Assembly: GCA_900239685.1 (NCBI GenBank)
Contig: OENT01000118.1
Coordinates: 1-64,000, forward strand
DNA: 64,000 nt
From: Rotaria macrura
Lineage: Eukaryota; Rotifera; Eurotatoria; Philodinida; Philodinidae
Direction: 5' to 3'
Of this stretch, positions 48,200 through 60,400 are shown one piece after another (positions within the stretch are counted from its first letter, which is position 1; the number at the start of each line of letters is the position of its first letter). A model generated the notes under the pieces. That model saw only the letters and a program-made list of their open reading frames with translations. It did not search any database and was not told the origin of the DNA. Both the position numbers and the translations under genes were made by a program.

Positions 48200-51100
48200 A
48201 TGTCTGCTGACCAGAAGCAACCGCAACAGTATCCTACATTACGAGGTAAACATATTCTCATTGGTTTTGTCTTTATTATGAATATTTTTCATCTTCCAGA
48301 ATACATAGTCTTAATTCCATTAGAGAAAAATTTGACCACGAACAAAGTTTCTATAGAAAGACGAAATACTGTTGATGCAAACGATAAGAATATTCTTTAT
48401 ATTGGTGATGGATCTAATATTGATTTTATTATATATAAAAATCGTCAAATGAATCAGCAAGACGATGAATTAGTTCAGTTTTCTTCACAATTTAAAGTTT
48501 TCATGACTGATAAACAAACGAAAAAGTTACATCAAGAAAATCGAACATTGCACTTTTGGTTTTATCAAGATTTCAAACAAAATCAACATGCTGATGATAC
48601 GAATGAATTTTTACGCATATTATTTAAATCTGACGAATTTCCTCGAGGTTAGCAAAAACTATAAAAAGAAAAGAAAAGAAAATAGAATACAAAAATCGAT
48701 TTCAATCATATGAGAACGATTAATTCTTGATTGTCTATTTTCGATAGATTATTTTTCATTTATCAAACGATTAATGGAATTATTAAGATTGTTTTCAAGT
48801 ATAAGAAAATTAGAACTTGAAATTCAAACATTACTTAATCATAATCATCCGAGTATGTTATATAATTCATTATTAGATTGATTTCTACGAGAAATTTGAA
48901 TCAATTAAAATCTTGAATAGTCAATCAATCGTTCGTTTTTGTTGTTTTAAAATTTAGTATATGAAAATGATCATCAGCAGTATGCTGATTCAGTGAAAGA
49001 GAAACTTCTAGATTTACTTGAACAAGCATTTCCTAATCCAATATCTGTTAGTGACTTAACAAAGTAAATAATATAGAGTTTAATCTTGTCAAACAAGAAA
49101 TAGTTCTCGTTTAAAGATATATCGAATGTGATGATCAAATTGTATTTCAATACTTAAGCGAATTAGAAGATCAAAATCTTGTTAAACATCTTGATCATGA
49201 TTGTCAACAATGGATACGTGTCATCATATCAGCTGAAGAAGAAGATACTCATAGTTCGTTACATAATAATCATTGAATTTTTATCATATTATCGTCGATT
49301 AATTTTCTTTGTTACATTCAGAAGTTATTCTTTATAAATCCATTTCGGAATTATCAAAATCATTACGTCCAACGATTGCAATCATAACAGTAAACTATTT
49401 TGAAAAGCTTGCAGTCGACGCTATGATTGAAAATAAAAAAACATTCGTGCGACATAAAGCAGGTACATGTGAAAAAATCATTATTTCATTATGATTGAAT
49501 GTGTCATTTTTTTACTTTACGTAGGTGAATCTAATGTTTATACAATGGGTACGATTGGTATGCATCATGTTGTATCAACGAAATTACCATTAATTGGCCG
49601 AAGTCGAACAGCGCAAATTTCAACCGGTAGTACAACTACTCGCCTATTAGGAACCTTTCAACATGTTCAGCATGTTTTTATTATTGGTTGTGCTGGTGGA
49701 ATTCCTCATTATACTGATGCAAGTAAACATATCAGACGTGGAGATATTATAGTTGGATATCCGAATGAAGAAGACTATATTTATGGTAAGTGCTCTCGAT
49801 TCACGATAGTATAACACATTAAGAATCGTTCTATGTTGAGTATGTAGCATTGTAAATAGAAGTATTTCTTTTTTTTTTGTGCATTTCTTGAGTGTCAACC
49901 ATAACTATTAGTATATTATCCTTTTTTATAAAGGTGTATATCAACATATAGATGCTAAGATGACATTTCCATTGTTGAGTACATATGTCTTCTTTTCTCA
50001 TTGAGATAAAAGTTCATCACTATCTGTTAGAGAGTGATTTGTGTGTTGTTCGACCTCGTTCTCCCGTCTAAGATAAATAAGATTATTCCCAGAAGATATT
50101 ATCTTTTCTTCACTTAAGCATATTTATTAATATGCATGTGTGAACGGGTGTCATGTCTTACAGTTAAGATCTATTATTGATTAGTGAACAAGAATATCAT
50201 TAGTGATACAATGTATTTATTAAGAGAATCATCGAAAAAGCAAACTTTCTACGGTAAAATGTTCGGTATGTGTACCAACAAGATACTTGTAGGAGTTAAG
50301 TTTATCATTGAAAAAAAAACAAAGAAAGAAAATTTAATCCTATCATTCGTTATCTCATTGATTTTTATATTTGCAACAAGTCAACAACATTAATCTTCAT
50401 TAAAATCATATTTCACAGGGTATAAATAACATTGTAATTCTATAGTAGGACAATTTGAATAAGATTGATAATCGTACGCATCAGTGATGTGCAAGTCAAG
50501 TCATATTTGAATTGTATTGATTTGATTTCAAAATCTTTTAGACTATTTGTGACTTCAGTTGAAAAAAGATATGATATGCATGTCAACGAGTTATACATTA
50601 CACTTTAACATGAATACATCGTTCGTTAATCATATATGAGCATAGTTATTAGTTGACAGCAAACTAGTACAAAATAATGTTACGAATGACTAACAAATAC
50701 TGCTGAAAATGACCATCGAAATGTGAATGTATTGTTTTGCAATATTTAAGAACGAGATTGAAAGACAAAAGAAAATGATCGATTATTTTACATTTATAAA
50801 ACGTAAAATTACTGTCTGTCAGTCTGTCTGATGCAAACAAAAAGCATCCATTTTATCGACTCCCTATGACTGAGTTGAAACTTTAATTCGTTGGTAGAAA
50901 AAAAAAAGAATTATTTTGCTTCGTCAATGAATATTCACATTCTTTGTTATGTGATGACATCCTCGACTTCTATCAATAGATTACTAGAGAGCGGTTAAGG
51001 TTTTGATCGACAAATCAAATCACAAATAACATAATACACCAAGAATTTCTACATGATTATTCAAATTTAACGTACCAATACGATTCATTGTAGAATTTTG

Positions 51101-51555
51101 TAATCGTTTTCAAATAATTATATTGAATAACAGGTAAGTGAGTGCGAATTTTCTGTTTTTTATTAAAACTAAACGGCGATGCTGATGGCAGGATTTTAGG
51201 AAGGTCTTTCATGTTGGACAGATGAGTGGCCCAGAGAACTAATCGAAACATTCTTTTTAGAACTACTGTTAGTTATTCAAGCATAGGAGAAAAGATAAAT
51301 AGCATCATTTTCATATTAAGAATTGGGAATCACAAGTGTTAGCCCGAACTATCAGCTCAAATTGATTGAGTTTACCACATCAAGTATCCTAATGTCAAAT
51401 ATGAAAATAATTATCGACTAAGGTTGATCCAATAAAAAGTTGTAGTCAAAATCCTTGTTGATTATTTGATGCATATGTAAGTTACATCTACATACGTTTC
51501 TCGAGAGTATCGTATTTATATCTAGGCATATGATCTGATGAGGGACATCATCAAG

Positions 51556-51586
<31 letters not shown>

Positions 51587-53528
51587 CAGGGCTGTTCCAG
51601 ACGATAAAATGGGTGTAACCAACGCCCTCCCCTCCCCCACCGCAAGCAATCGAAGCTTTCTTATTTCGATTAGCAAAAAGATTTTGAAAAGTTAGAATTC
51701 TATTTTTTTAAACTTAGTATCTTAGACGACAGATTTTTTAACAACTCTTCCCTTCTCCGTCCCAAGGCTGAAATGTTCGGAACAGCTCTAAATATAGTGA
51801 AACTCTTTACTGCCAGTATTATAATGTGACATCATTCTATATTCGTCTAAAAAATATATCTTTGAGGTACAATAAACAAAAGCATTAGTTTCATGTTGAT
51901 GGCATTCAATGAAAAGCTTATTAAAACAAACTACCCGATTAGAATGACTACAGGATATAAAAGGATAGTTCCTGCACTTGAACAAAGAATAGTAATCTTC
52001 ATCAAAATAAAAATAGACATCCTTACCTAAATAGCTCGTTAAAATCCCACCATAGTACAGTGCAACCGAAAGAAAAAACACGTATACACATGAATACATG
52101 TGAACAAAACTCAAAATAAAAAATAGACGAAATATACATATAGAATGATGTCATACTATAACATAGAAGGAAAGAATTTCTTTACATATAAATATCTTTG
52201 CTGTGTCGCCCATCGGATCATATGTCCAAATATAAATATGATACTATTGAGAAATGTATGTGGGTATACAAATCTGTATCAAATACTGAACAAGTATTTT
52301 GACTACAACGTTTTACTATATTAACCTCAGTTCATAATTTTTTTCATACTTGATATCAGAATACTTGGTATGGCAAACTTACGCAGTTCATGTAAATTTT
52401 TGGGTCAATATTTGGGGACCTTCCGTCACTAGATTGAGTATCTCTTAGAGAAATTTTCGTCTTCACGTGTCGCCTTACTCATACTTTTATTCATTAATTC
52501 AAATTCTCATTAAAAATAACACTACTAGCGATTCACTTTTGTGATGTGAGTAACTGCCAAGTACAATAAAGAAATATTGCTTGTGTGATTAATTCATTGT
52601 ACTTGAATGTGCCCATGAAAGGAGCTGCACTGATCAAGAAACTAGAAAAATATTTCAATCATGTCATTGGTTTCTGCTAGAATGATTATTGATTTGCCTT
52701 TCTTTGGTATTCCTCAATAAGTAAGTTCTTCTAGTTTTTAATAATTTATCAACTACGAATCGAGTCTAGATTATTTTCATTGTACGATTGAGAATTATTA
52801 GAAAATAGGAAAAATCGATTGTGACGACATTGTACTCTCTTTATTATCTCTCTGTTTTCTAGGTCGAAGGGTGTTACTAGTTCTTTTTTGTTTTATTTCC
52901 AGGCATTTATGAAGCTGAACAAACTGCAGAAGGATTTGAATTTGTGTCTACATGTTACAAACCAAAAGATTTTCAACTCTATGATTTATTAGAACCTATA
53001 AAAGAAAATTATGAACAAACTAAGTCAAGCCGATCATCACTACATAAATATCCATGGGAGAAATTTCTCGACGAAGGCATACAATATTTACTCTCGCATA
53101 ATATCGATTGTTTACCACCATCACATGATCGTCTTAGTATTAAAATCGAAAATAATGAAATACTTGAAGTTGAACATCCGAACAATGATGAAAAAGATTA
53201 TAGACGGCCGACAGTACGTTTTGGTATGATAGCAGGTGGAAAAAATATCTTATCGAGCGAATATTTTAAAAAAACATTATGTGATAAATGCAATGTCTTA
53301 TGTTTTGATTCTGAAATCGATCAAGTTATTGCTGCCATACAAGGTAATCGTATAGAATCATTTATGATTGTACGTGGCATATCAGATTATCACGATGGAA
53401 CACTAAATAAAGAATGGCAACCATTTTCTTCATTATGTGCTGCATCATTTATGAAAACCATTATCTATAAAATTCCAAACACTTTACATTCTCATTCTAA
53501 TAGTGAATATGAGGATGATATACTTTAG
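48200..53528 (+). CDS. Winged-helix and nucleoside phosphorylase (PNP/UDP family) domain protein
   Basis: Eight exons: 48200-48245, 48300-48647, 48748-48852, 48958-49063, 49117-49253, 49322-49462, 49525-49785 and 52903-53528, giving 589 residues, phases consistent throughout. Intron 7 is 3.1 kb. Residues 1-165 form an uncharacterised N-terminal region (EYIVLIPLEKNL, HFWFYQDFK). Residues about 175-240 look like a winged helix (LLDLLEQAFPNPISVSDLTK, FQYLSELEDQNLVKH, WIRVII). From about 260 there is a nucleoside-phosphorylase fold: LRPTIAIITVNYFEKLAVDA, then VYTMGTIGMHHVV, VFIIGCAGGIPHY, RRGDIIVGYP, VRFGMIAGGKNILSS, CFDSEIDQVIAAI (the E/D position of the nucleosidase family) and MIVRGISDYHDG...NKEWQPF near the C-terminus. 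Such domains cleave or phosphorolyse purine nucleosides or methylthioadenosine, but catalysis here is not established. The winged helix suggests nucleic-acid binding or regulation. I cannot give a gene name. Confidence 0.82.
51554..51582. repeat. (TA)n microsatellite
   Basis: Pure TA repeats immediately left of the short inverted-repeat element at 51588, inside the 3.1-kb intron. Confidence 0.95.
51588..51789. mobile_element. Short inverted-repeat (MITE-like) element, about 202 bp
   Basis: Ends AGGGCTGTTCC (left) and GGAACAGCTCT (right) are inverted copies with one mismatch in 11. The interior includes two C-rich tracts (about 51623-51647 and 51748-51765) that stand out from AT-rich surroundings. 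Target duplication is unclear: TATGTAGT on the left and ATATAGT on the right are only similar. It lies in intron 7 of the winged-helix/phosphorylase gene. Confidence 0.5.
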
Positions 53529-53652
53529 AATATATCGTATGCATTATAGTTCCGTTCTTTTTTTTTTCGTTTTAAATGATACTTCTGGGAATCAGTTTGA
53601 TTGATTTCAAAAAAAAAAAAATAATAATAATAACAATAATGATATATTTCTA

Positions 53653-56023
53653 GATGACATGGGCCGAAATCAATATGATAAAAGACGACGCCCAATGGTT
53701 GTTCTGGATGCTGGCTATGTATCAATAAGAGCTGATGATGTATATACGTCGTCGAAAATACTTGGCTTACATGGACAAAAACTATTTTGTGTTATTCTAA
53801 CAGTATTTCTTCTTTTCTCAATAAGTTTTATTAATTTAACAGTAAGTCAATATTCTATTTGCTTGAACGAAACGTAAAACACATTCGGGAGTGTAATCTG
53901 GACGCTTGATATTTCCTACTCTCGCGACTCATCAATAGTCAGAAGATAAAAGTAAAATCTGGTTGGTTCAAAAAAATAATTGTAACTCAGCTCAATAATT
54001 AATTACTCTCGATTAGATACCAGATATATCTTCTTATTGATTGAGATGGATTAACAATAATTCGATCCATTTTTCTTTTGATATTTTAACAATGATTGAT
54101 TAAAAATGTTTTTATGATTAGATTTTATGACAATAGTTGTTGAATGCAATTGAAATAGAGGATATCATCGATATTTCGACTGAATTGTCTTATTTTCTTC
54201 TTGATGAATACTTTAAGAAATCATAGATCTAACATTAAACTTGAATTATGTAAAAATGAAACGTTCTATTTGAATTTTCCAGTGTCTTGTTTGGATTATG
54301 TGTAAACTTGATGTATCACCGTGGCATAAAAATGAATCTAAAATATTTCAATTCAATCAAATAAATCATCGTGTTGAATTATATGAACAAGCAAAAAATC
54401 ATGAGACAATCTATACAACAAAAATAGAAGATTCATCGGATATTGATTTCTTATCTGACGATCAGGTTACAAATGAACAAATATGGATTATTCATTTTAT
54501 TGATGATGCCATTTCTATTTTTTTCATACAGATTGATTTGTATGGTGATCATAATTCGATACTGTTTGATGATAGTCAAATTTCAATGAATACGGAATAT
54601 TTTCAAATGAATAATGGATCTTTCATAGATTTTAGTAATCTTGGACAATATAAATTTGATCATGAAATCAGAACGAAAATACATCTTGATCGTATCAAAT
54701 CTAAAAATGTATGAAAACATCGTCTTTTTTTGTTTTTCATTAGAATAAGCATTATACGCTACTGAAACTATTCGTCACAGTTTAGTTTGATTCTAAGTAC
54801 AGGTCACACAAAAAAAAATTAGTTCGACATAACATAATTGATATACATCGATAACATGATAGTAGAATCGTTTACATAATTACATAGTTTTACGACAGAA
54901 TCCATATAGTCCATATGAGAATAGGTTTTTATTGATAGAATGTTAACATAGCAGGTCCACTTCATCATCTTCTAATTCATCGATTCCAAGTGTTAACATT
55001 TGTGATATAATATTCTTCGAATTTAGATTAGTCATCATGATTTATAATTGGAATCTTTCAAAAAAAAATATTCTATTCTATGTTATTTAAATGACTTTTT
55101 TATCATGGTGATGATGAAATTTTGTGAAATTTCATCTGTCTACGAATCCATAAGACATACACAGATGTAAAAGTAGATACATTGCATTTGAGTTCTGAAT
55201 TTGTAAATTTAAGTGATAGAGCTGACGTAATATATCGTTACATATGTGTATGATGCTCAGTCATTATATATGTAGCTATGGATTACTATTTTATACAGAG
55301 TATCAGAATAAGTCATTGCTATAAAGTCTTCTGCTTTTATCTTCTATTATCTACGATCGAAATAAATCATCGATGTTTTATGAATTGATAAATCACCGGT
55401 GAGAATAAATCTATTTAATGTATCATTAAATATTGAACACAGATATGATTCTATTATTCTTAATGACTTTTCATATAGGCCATAGTCTAAAAGAAAAACT
55501 CAAATTCATGGATAAGGTCTTCTAATTTTTGCACGCCATATTTCAAGATTTTCTCTTCGTGGTTGTTGTTGTTTTTTATTGGCAAGACGAAATGGAAATG
55601 TTTTATTCCTTTAGATTCATAGTAAATATCTAAATATCACTTCGAATAATCATTTAACAATCTCCAATGTAAATAAAGTTTATTTTTCTTGTCAAAATTT
55701 AAAAATTGAAGCAAGCAGAATCAGTCGCCGATCGCTCGTACGCTTTGGTAATAATCCAAGAAAAAAGAAATCTTTTAATCGTCAATCAGTAATTTTCATT
55801 TCAGTCTTGTTTTTGCATCGTTTGTCTTGTTTGTTTTTCCTTATAGAAAGTATCGTACGGAAACGTAGATTTTCAAATGGATTCAATATATATTGACTTA
55901 CCACAAGCACCATTAATAGAAAACGTCGACCATAGTGAATCGAGCATTTATCGTATTTGTATTTGCAATACGACATATTTACTTTTGCGAAGTTTTGCCC
56001 ATCAGCCATGTCCTCTTTGTTAG
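53653..56023 (+). CDS. Sarcoglycan (gamma/delta/zeta or beta type), complete
   Basis: Coding exons 53659-53841, 54283-54708, 55615-55788 and 55847-56023 give 319 residues, the family's usual length; all junctions are phase 0. A TTTCTAG acceptor ends at 53653, six bases before the ATG. Cytoplasmic residues 1-40 include VVLDAGYVSI and LGLHGQ, as in sarcoglycans just before the membrane. A single transmembrane helix (about 42-67) gives type II topology. A long beta-rich extracellular part follows, with KIFQFNQINHRVELYE, SSDIDFLSDD and VYFSCQNLKIEA, then GNVDFQMDSIYIDLP, the repeat-like strand before the C-terminus. It ends in the conserved Cys cluster IYRICICN...CPLC (Cys299, 301, 316, 319). Sarcoglycans stabilise the dystrophin-glycoprotein complex at muscle membranes. 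Subtype cannot be settled by eye. AATAAA at 56215-56220 is a plausible poly(A) signal. Confidence 0.88.
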
Positions 56024-57415
56024 AAAATTTCTTTTTTTCTTGTGCCAGGTGCTATGTATACATATATATATATATACATATATATATATTATTTTTTGGT
56101 GCTTTCTTTCCTAGTATTGTATTTCTATGTGTTGTAAACTGTTCTTTTGAGTGTGATAAATATATGTTATAGTATGGGTGTCATTATCATTCTCATTTTA
56201 AAAATCAAAACAGAAATAAATCAGTCTCTTTTTTTAATGGTATAATAAATCAATCTCATTTTTATATTTCTAAGAATGCATTGAATTTCTTTTATAGCTT
56301 ATCTGAATGTAGTTGATTCTTTGATTTGATGAATATTTTACTGCTATAGGGGTATGATCACAAAAGTAGCTAGGGTATTTTCCGTGCTAATTGAATATTA
56401 TTGGTTCTGTTGTTGTAAGTTGAGCGTGCTTGTTTTTCCGAATTTTTATTGCCCATGAGATATACTCTCTCTCTTACACCCTCATGAATTCATGTAAACC
56501 CATCTCGATCTCTGTCTATACAATAGAATCAAGTGAGAGCATAAGAAACACTATTTTCGATGTGCACAACGATTTTATTTCTAATTATGACCGAATGATT
56601 TATTTTTGAAAAGAAAATTTTTGCATCTGTTAATAATGTAATCATTCATGGTTGTATTATTTTCTTTGGGTTCAACGAATTCACTCATGTATGATCATTT
56701 ACAAAGAAATTTTATTCAGTTGCACACACACATAAATTTCTGAATGTGTATTAATTTCTAATAAGATCTCATTTTATTTTCATTGAATCAATTGAATTTG
56801 ATCGAGTGAAAACAATAAAAACATTTCAATAATTAAAAAGACTAACAAAGTAAAAACATATTGTCTATTCATTTATCACAGTCAATCGAAGAAAGAATTT
56901 ATGTGCAGTTCATAGATGAGTTTAGTATGCACGAGTTTTATCATTAAAGATGGTACCAATGCAATGCCTCATGATGATTGGTTGTCTGATTATTGCAGCT
57001 AACTGCGATACCATTCACCAGCAAATAAAAGAATAATTTCTTGTCCTGATACGGTTAAAAATTAATAAGCAATACTCAAGTCTCACTTGCGACCTCTCTC
57101 AATCGATCGCATTTAAAACTCAGTGAAAACACGTATATCTTAGATAAATATAATTTAAAAAAATATATAATTAATTCTCTTGTCGATTATTTAACTGTTT
57201 ATATTACATAAAAGTGAAAATGTAATTATCAAATTTAATATTTATTTTACTGATTTGAGTTTCGATTGGAGCAAATAGTTTTCCTTATTGCTATTTGACA
57301 TCCTGTCAGTGATATTTTTTTTTGCCGCAAATCAGCAATGATTAATTATTCAATCACTATTCACCAAATTCAAATGCTTGTTTTTTAGATCATACGAACG
57401 AAATATTGTTGTCAA
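56024..57415. other. Intergenic between sarcoglycan and SLC15 genes
   Basis: AT-rich; it includes a TA run (about 56064-56087) in the sarcoglycan 3' region and its AATAAA. An acceptor (TTTTTTAG ending at 57388) lies 27 nt before the SLC15 start codon. No gene is supported. Confidence 0.55.
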
Positions 57416-60400
57416 ATGACTCACACAGAACTGACCCAGAAAGATCGGGCCTTTGCTGCTAGAGCTGAACGTTCGTATTGACGAATGATGAGAAGAAAAT
57501 TAGTAGTTTTTTTTTTTGAAAATCTTTTTTATCTTAATTTCAATATAGTATCTGGAACACCAGCCACTACTCCACCTGCTACACCACGACGCACGAGTAA
57601 TTCTGATAAAAATCAGGATGAAACACTTTCACTACCTCGAGCAGCATATTTTATAATATTCGTCGAAGGATGTGAACGTTTCTGTTACTATGGTCTCAAA
57701 ACGATTCTACTTCTTTATTTTATGTATTTTCTTCAACTAAATAAAGATTCAGCAACAGCAGGTTTTCATTTATTTTCATTTGCATGCTATTTTACACCGG
57801 CAATTGGAGCTATTATATCGGATGGTTTTATTGGTCGATATTGGACTATTGTCATATTATCAATAGTTTATTTTGTTGGAACATTTGTTTTAACGTTAAC
57901 AGCCGTGCCAGCGATTGGCGAAAAAAATCTGTACGTGTCATTGAAAGATTTTTAAATATTCCTATTCATTATTGAATTTCTAGAGCTGGACCTATCATTG
58001 GTTTACTCTTGATTTCTTTCGGAACAGGTGGAATTAAACCATGCGTTAGCACATTTGGGGCTGATCAAATATCGATGTCTAATGTAGTATATTACAGAAA
58101 TATTAAACTTTGACTTTAGTCTTTGTTTTCTAGCCCAAGAGATTAAGCCGGTTTTTCGCTTTCTTCTACTTTTCCATCAATTTTGGCTCATTACTTTCAA
58201 CTTTGATAACACCAGTGATTCGAAGTAATTTAGAAGTTTTCATTGATGTTTAAATTTATTCAATGTTTTATATCTTTTAATTTAGGTCAAGTGCAATGTT
58301 TTGATTATGATTGTTATTCATTAGCTTTCGGTGTTTCATCGTTGTTGATGTTGATAGCTATTAGTACATATTGAAGAAATTCTATTTCTTTTCCTTTAAA
58401 TTTCATTATTTTATTTCTAGTCATATTTATCGCTGGTACACCATTGTATAAACGTGTGCCACCAAAAGAAAATATAATTGCTAAATTTATAGCTGTCATT
58501 TTCGTAAAAAAAAACAACTTCTATGTTTAACTATGGTCTCAATAAATCTCTGTTTTGTGTTTTTACAGCGTGCGATACGAAATGCAATACTTTGTTCATC
58601 AACAAGACCAAAAGAGCATTGGCTACAATACGCCGACGATAAATATAGTGTATGTATAAGTGAATTTTACGAGACTGAATTTGTGAGATTTTCAGTGGAT
58701 GTAAAAAGATTTTCTTCAATCGAAAATATTTTATGGTAGAATTTTTGTTTGCGACGACTTCTGAAAAGTTGAAAGAAAATCATACTTATATTCTATTATT
58801 AGTCGGAATTCAATCACAAAGAAAACCTTTTGCCAAATAATTGTATAAGAAACAAGTAGATTTTTTCTTTCGTGTCAAATTTATTTTTATGGAATTTCGA
58901 TTGTGAAAAAAAGAAGAAAGAATTTTCTCATGATGATTACTTTCGTTTTGTTGGACAAGACTTTACAATAGTTTGAATGACTAGTATTTATGAGAATCGA
59001 ATCTGAGTTTGCACGAGATTCTTTACTATCATAGATATTAAAACTGTTGAGTTCTATTTTGTTGAAATATTCTTTTTGAATTACTCATCAAATCTATAAT
59101 TATTGTTAAAAAATGTTCCCTAAATCATGGCAGAAAAATTTTCTGGACATAGAAGATTCAAACCTCTTTGATTGGAGTCCTAGACAAACAATAAAAAGAA
59201 AAATAAGCACTTTCAATGCTTCTAATGAATAATAAGTAATCAAAAAAAAAATTAGGCTAAGGCATCTCTATTTATTTCGTTCTCGACTTAAATGAGATCG
59301 TAAAACTTTGAAAATATTAAATTAAGTTTACTTCAAAGTCTTTTATTGTTTCTGAATATTTACTCAACAGTTGACCAGACACACATGCCTAGAAATAAGA
59401 AGATAACGTGGTAATGGTACTTCAGTAGAGAATGTTGATATTTCTTTTCCGCGTAGATAGTTTGTTTTTTTGTTTTTGATTAAATTAATTTCAGAGTTTT
59501 ATCGCATCTGAAGTGAAAGGTGGCACTATTCACTACAAACAACAGCTATAAAAATCTAAACAATCATTCAGGAATTTCCAAGTTAACTTCGTAAGGCTTC
59601 TTTTTTTCCATCGAACGTTAGACCTAAGGCTTTAATTGACGTGTTGTCTCGCGCTGGCATACTCTCTTTTGATAAGTGGCTTGCGGCAAAGTAGCCCATT
59701 AGTGTATGATTTAACATGGTAACGCTTGCTTTCAGATTCGTTTTGTTTGCAGTAAGTTTCATTCTATGTCGACTGACAAGAAACGTTATGGAACAGACAA
59801 ATGACTAGTTAGTTGGAACTATGTGCATACTAAAGGTTTTTAGGCCATCCACAAACCCTTAAAAAAATCGATTTTCATCAAAAACTTCGCACTGGAGATA
59901 AATGCATTGGACGATAGCCTGAAGTCTGATCGCTCAGAAATAGTACGATTTTTAATTTAATACCCTATTTTGAACCCAAATTTTTGAAGACTTTCATCAT
60001 TCTCCATGAAAATATGTAATTGTTTTTCTGAGAAAAATGGATTTATTGGTCTTTTCATGAAAAATACGTATTTTAATAAACATCGAAATCAACCTGATCT
60101 AGGATGTGATCAACACATATCACAATAATCATCCATTGATAACTTTAATTTTGTCTTTCCTCTCCTTCTCTCTCATGACTCTTCATAAATTATAATTATT
60201 GTGTTTATGTTTACAAGGGCATGAAATATTTGTGATGAATATAATGTTGAATAAAAAAGCAGGCTGAAGCCACTTACGGTTGATTTTAGTAGAGCATTTT
60301 CGATCACGCGCACTGTATTCATGCCATAGAAAATATAATTAGTCATTTAATCAAGTTCAACAAAACACAAAAAAAGAATTCATTTATACGCACTAAAAAT

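Noticed and set aside
54709..54743. A 35-nt 'intron' after the second sarcoglycan exon leading to a short truncated ending
   Set aside because: It is too short, and the phase-0 join to 55615 recovers the Cys-rich sarcoglycan C-terminus.
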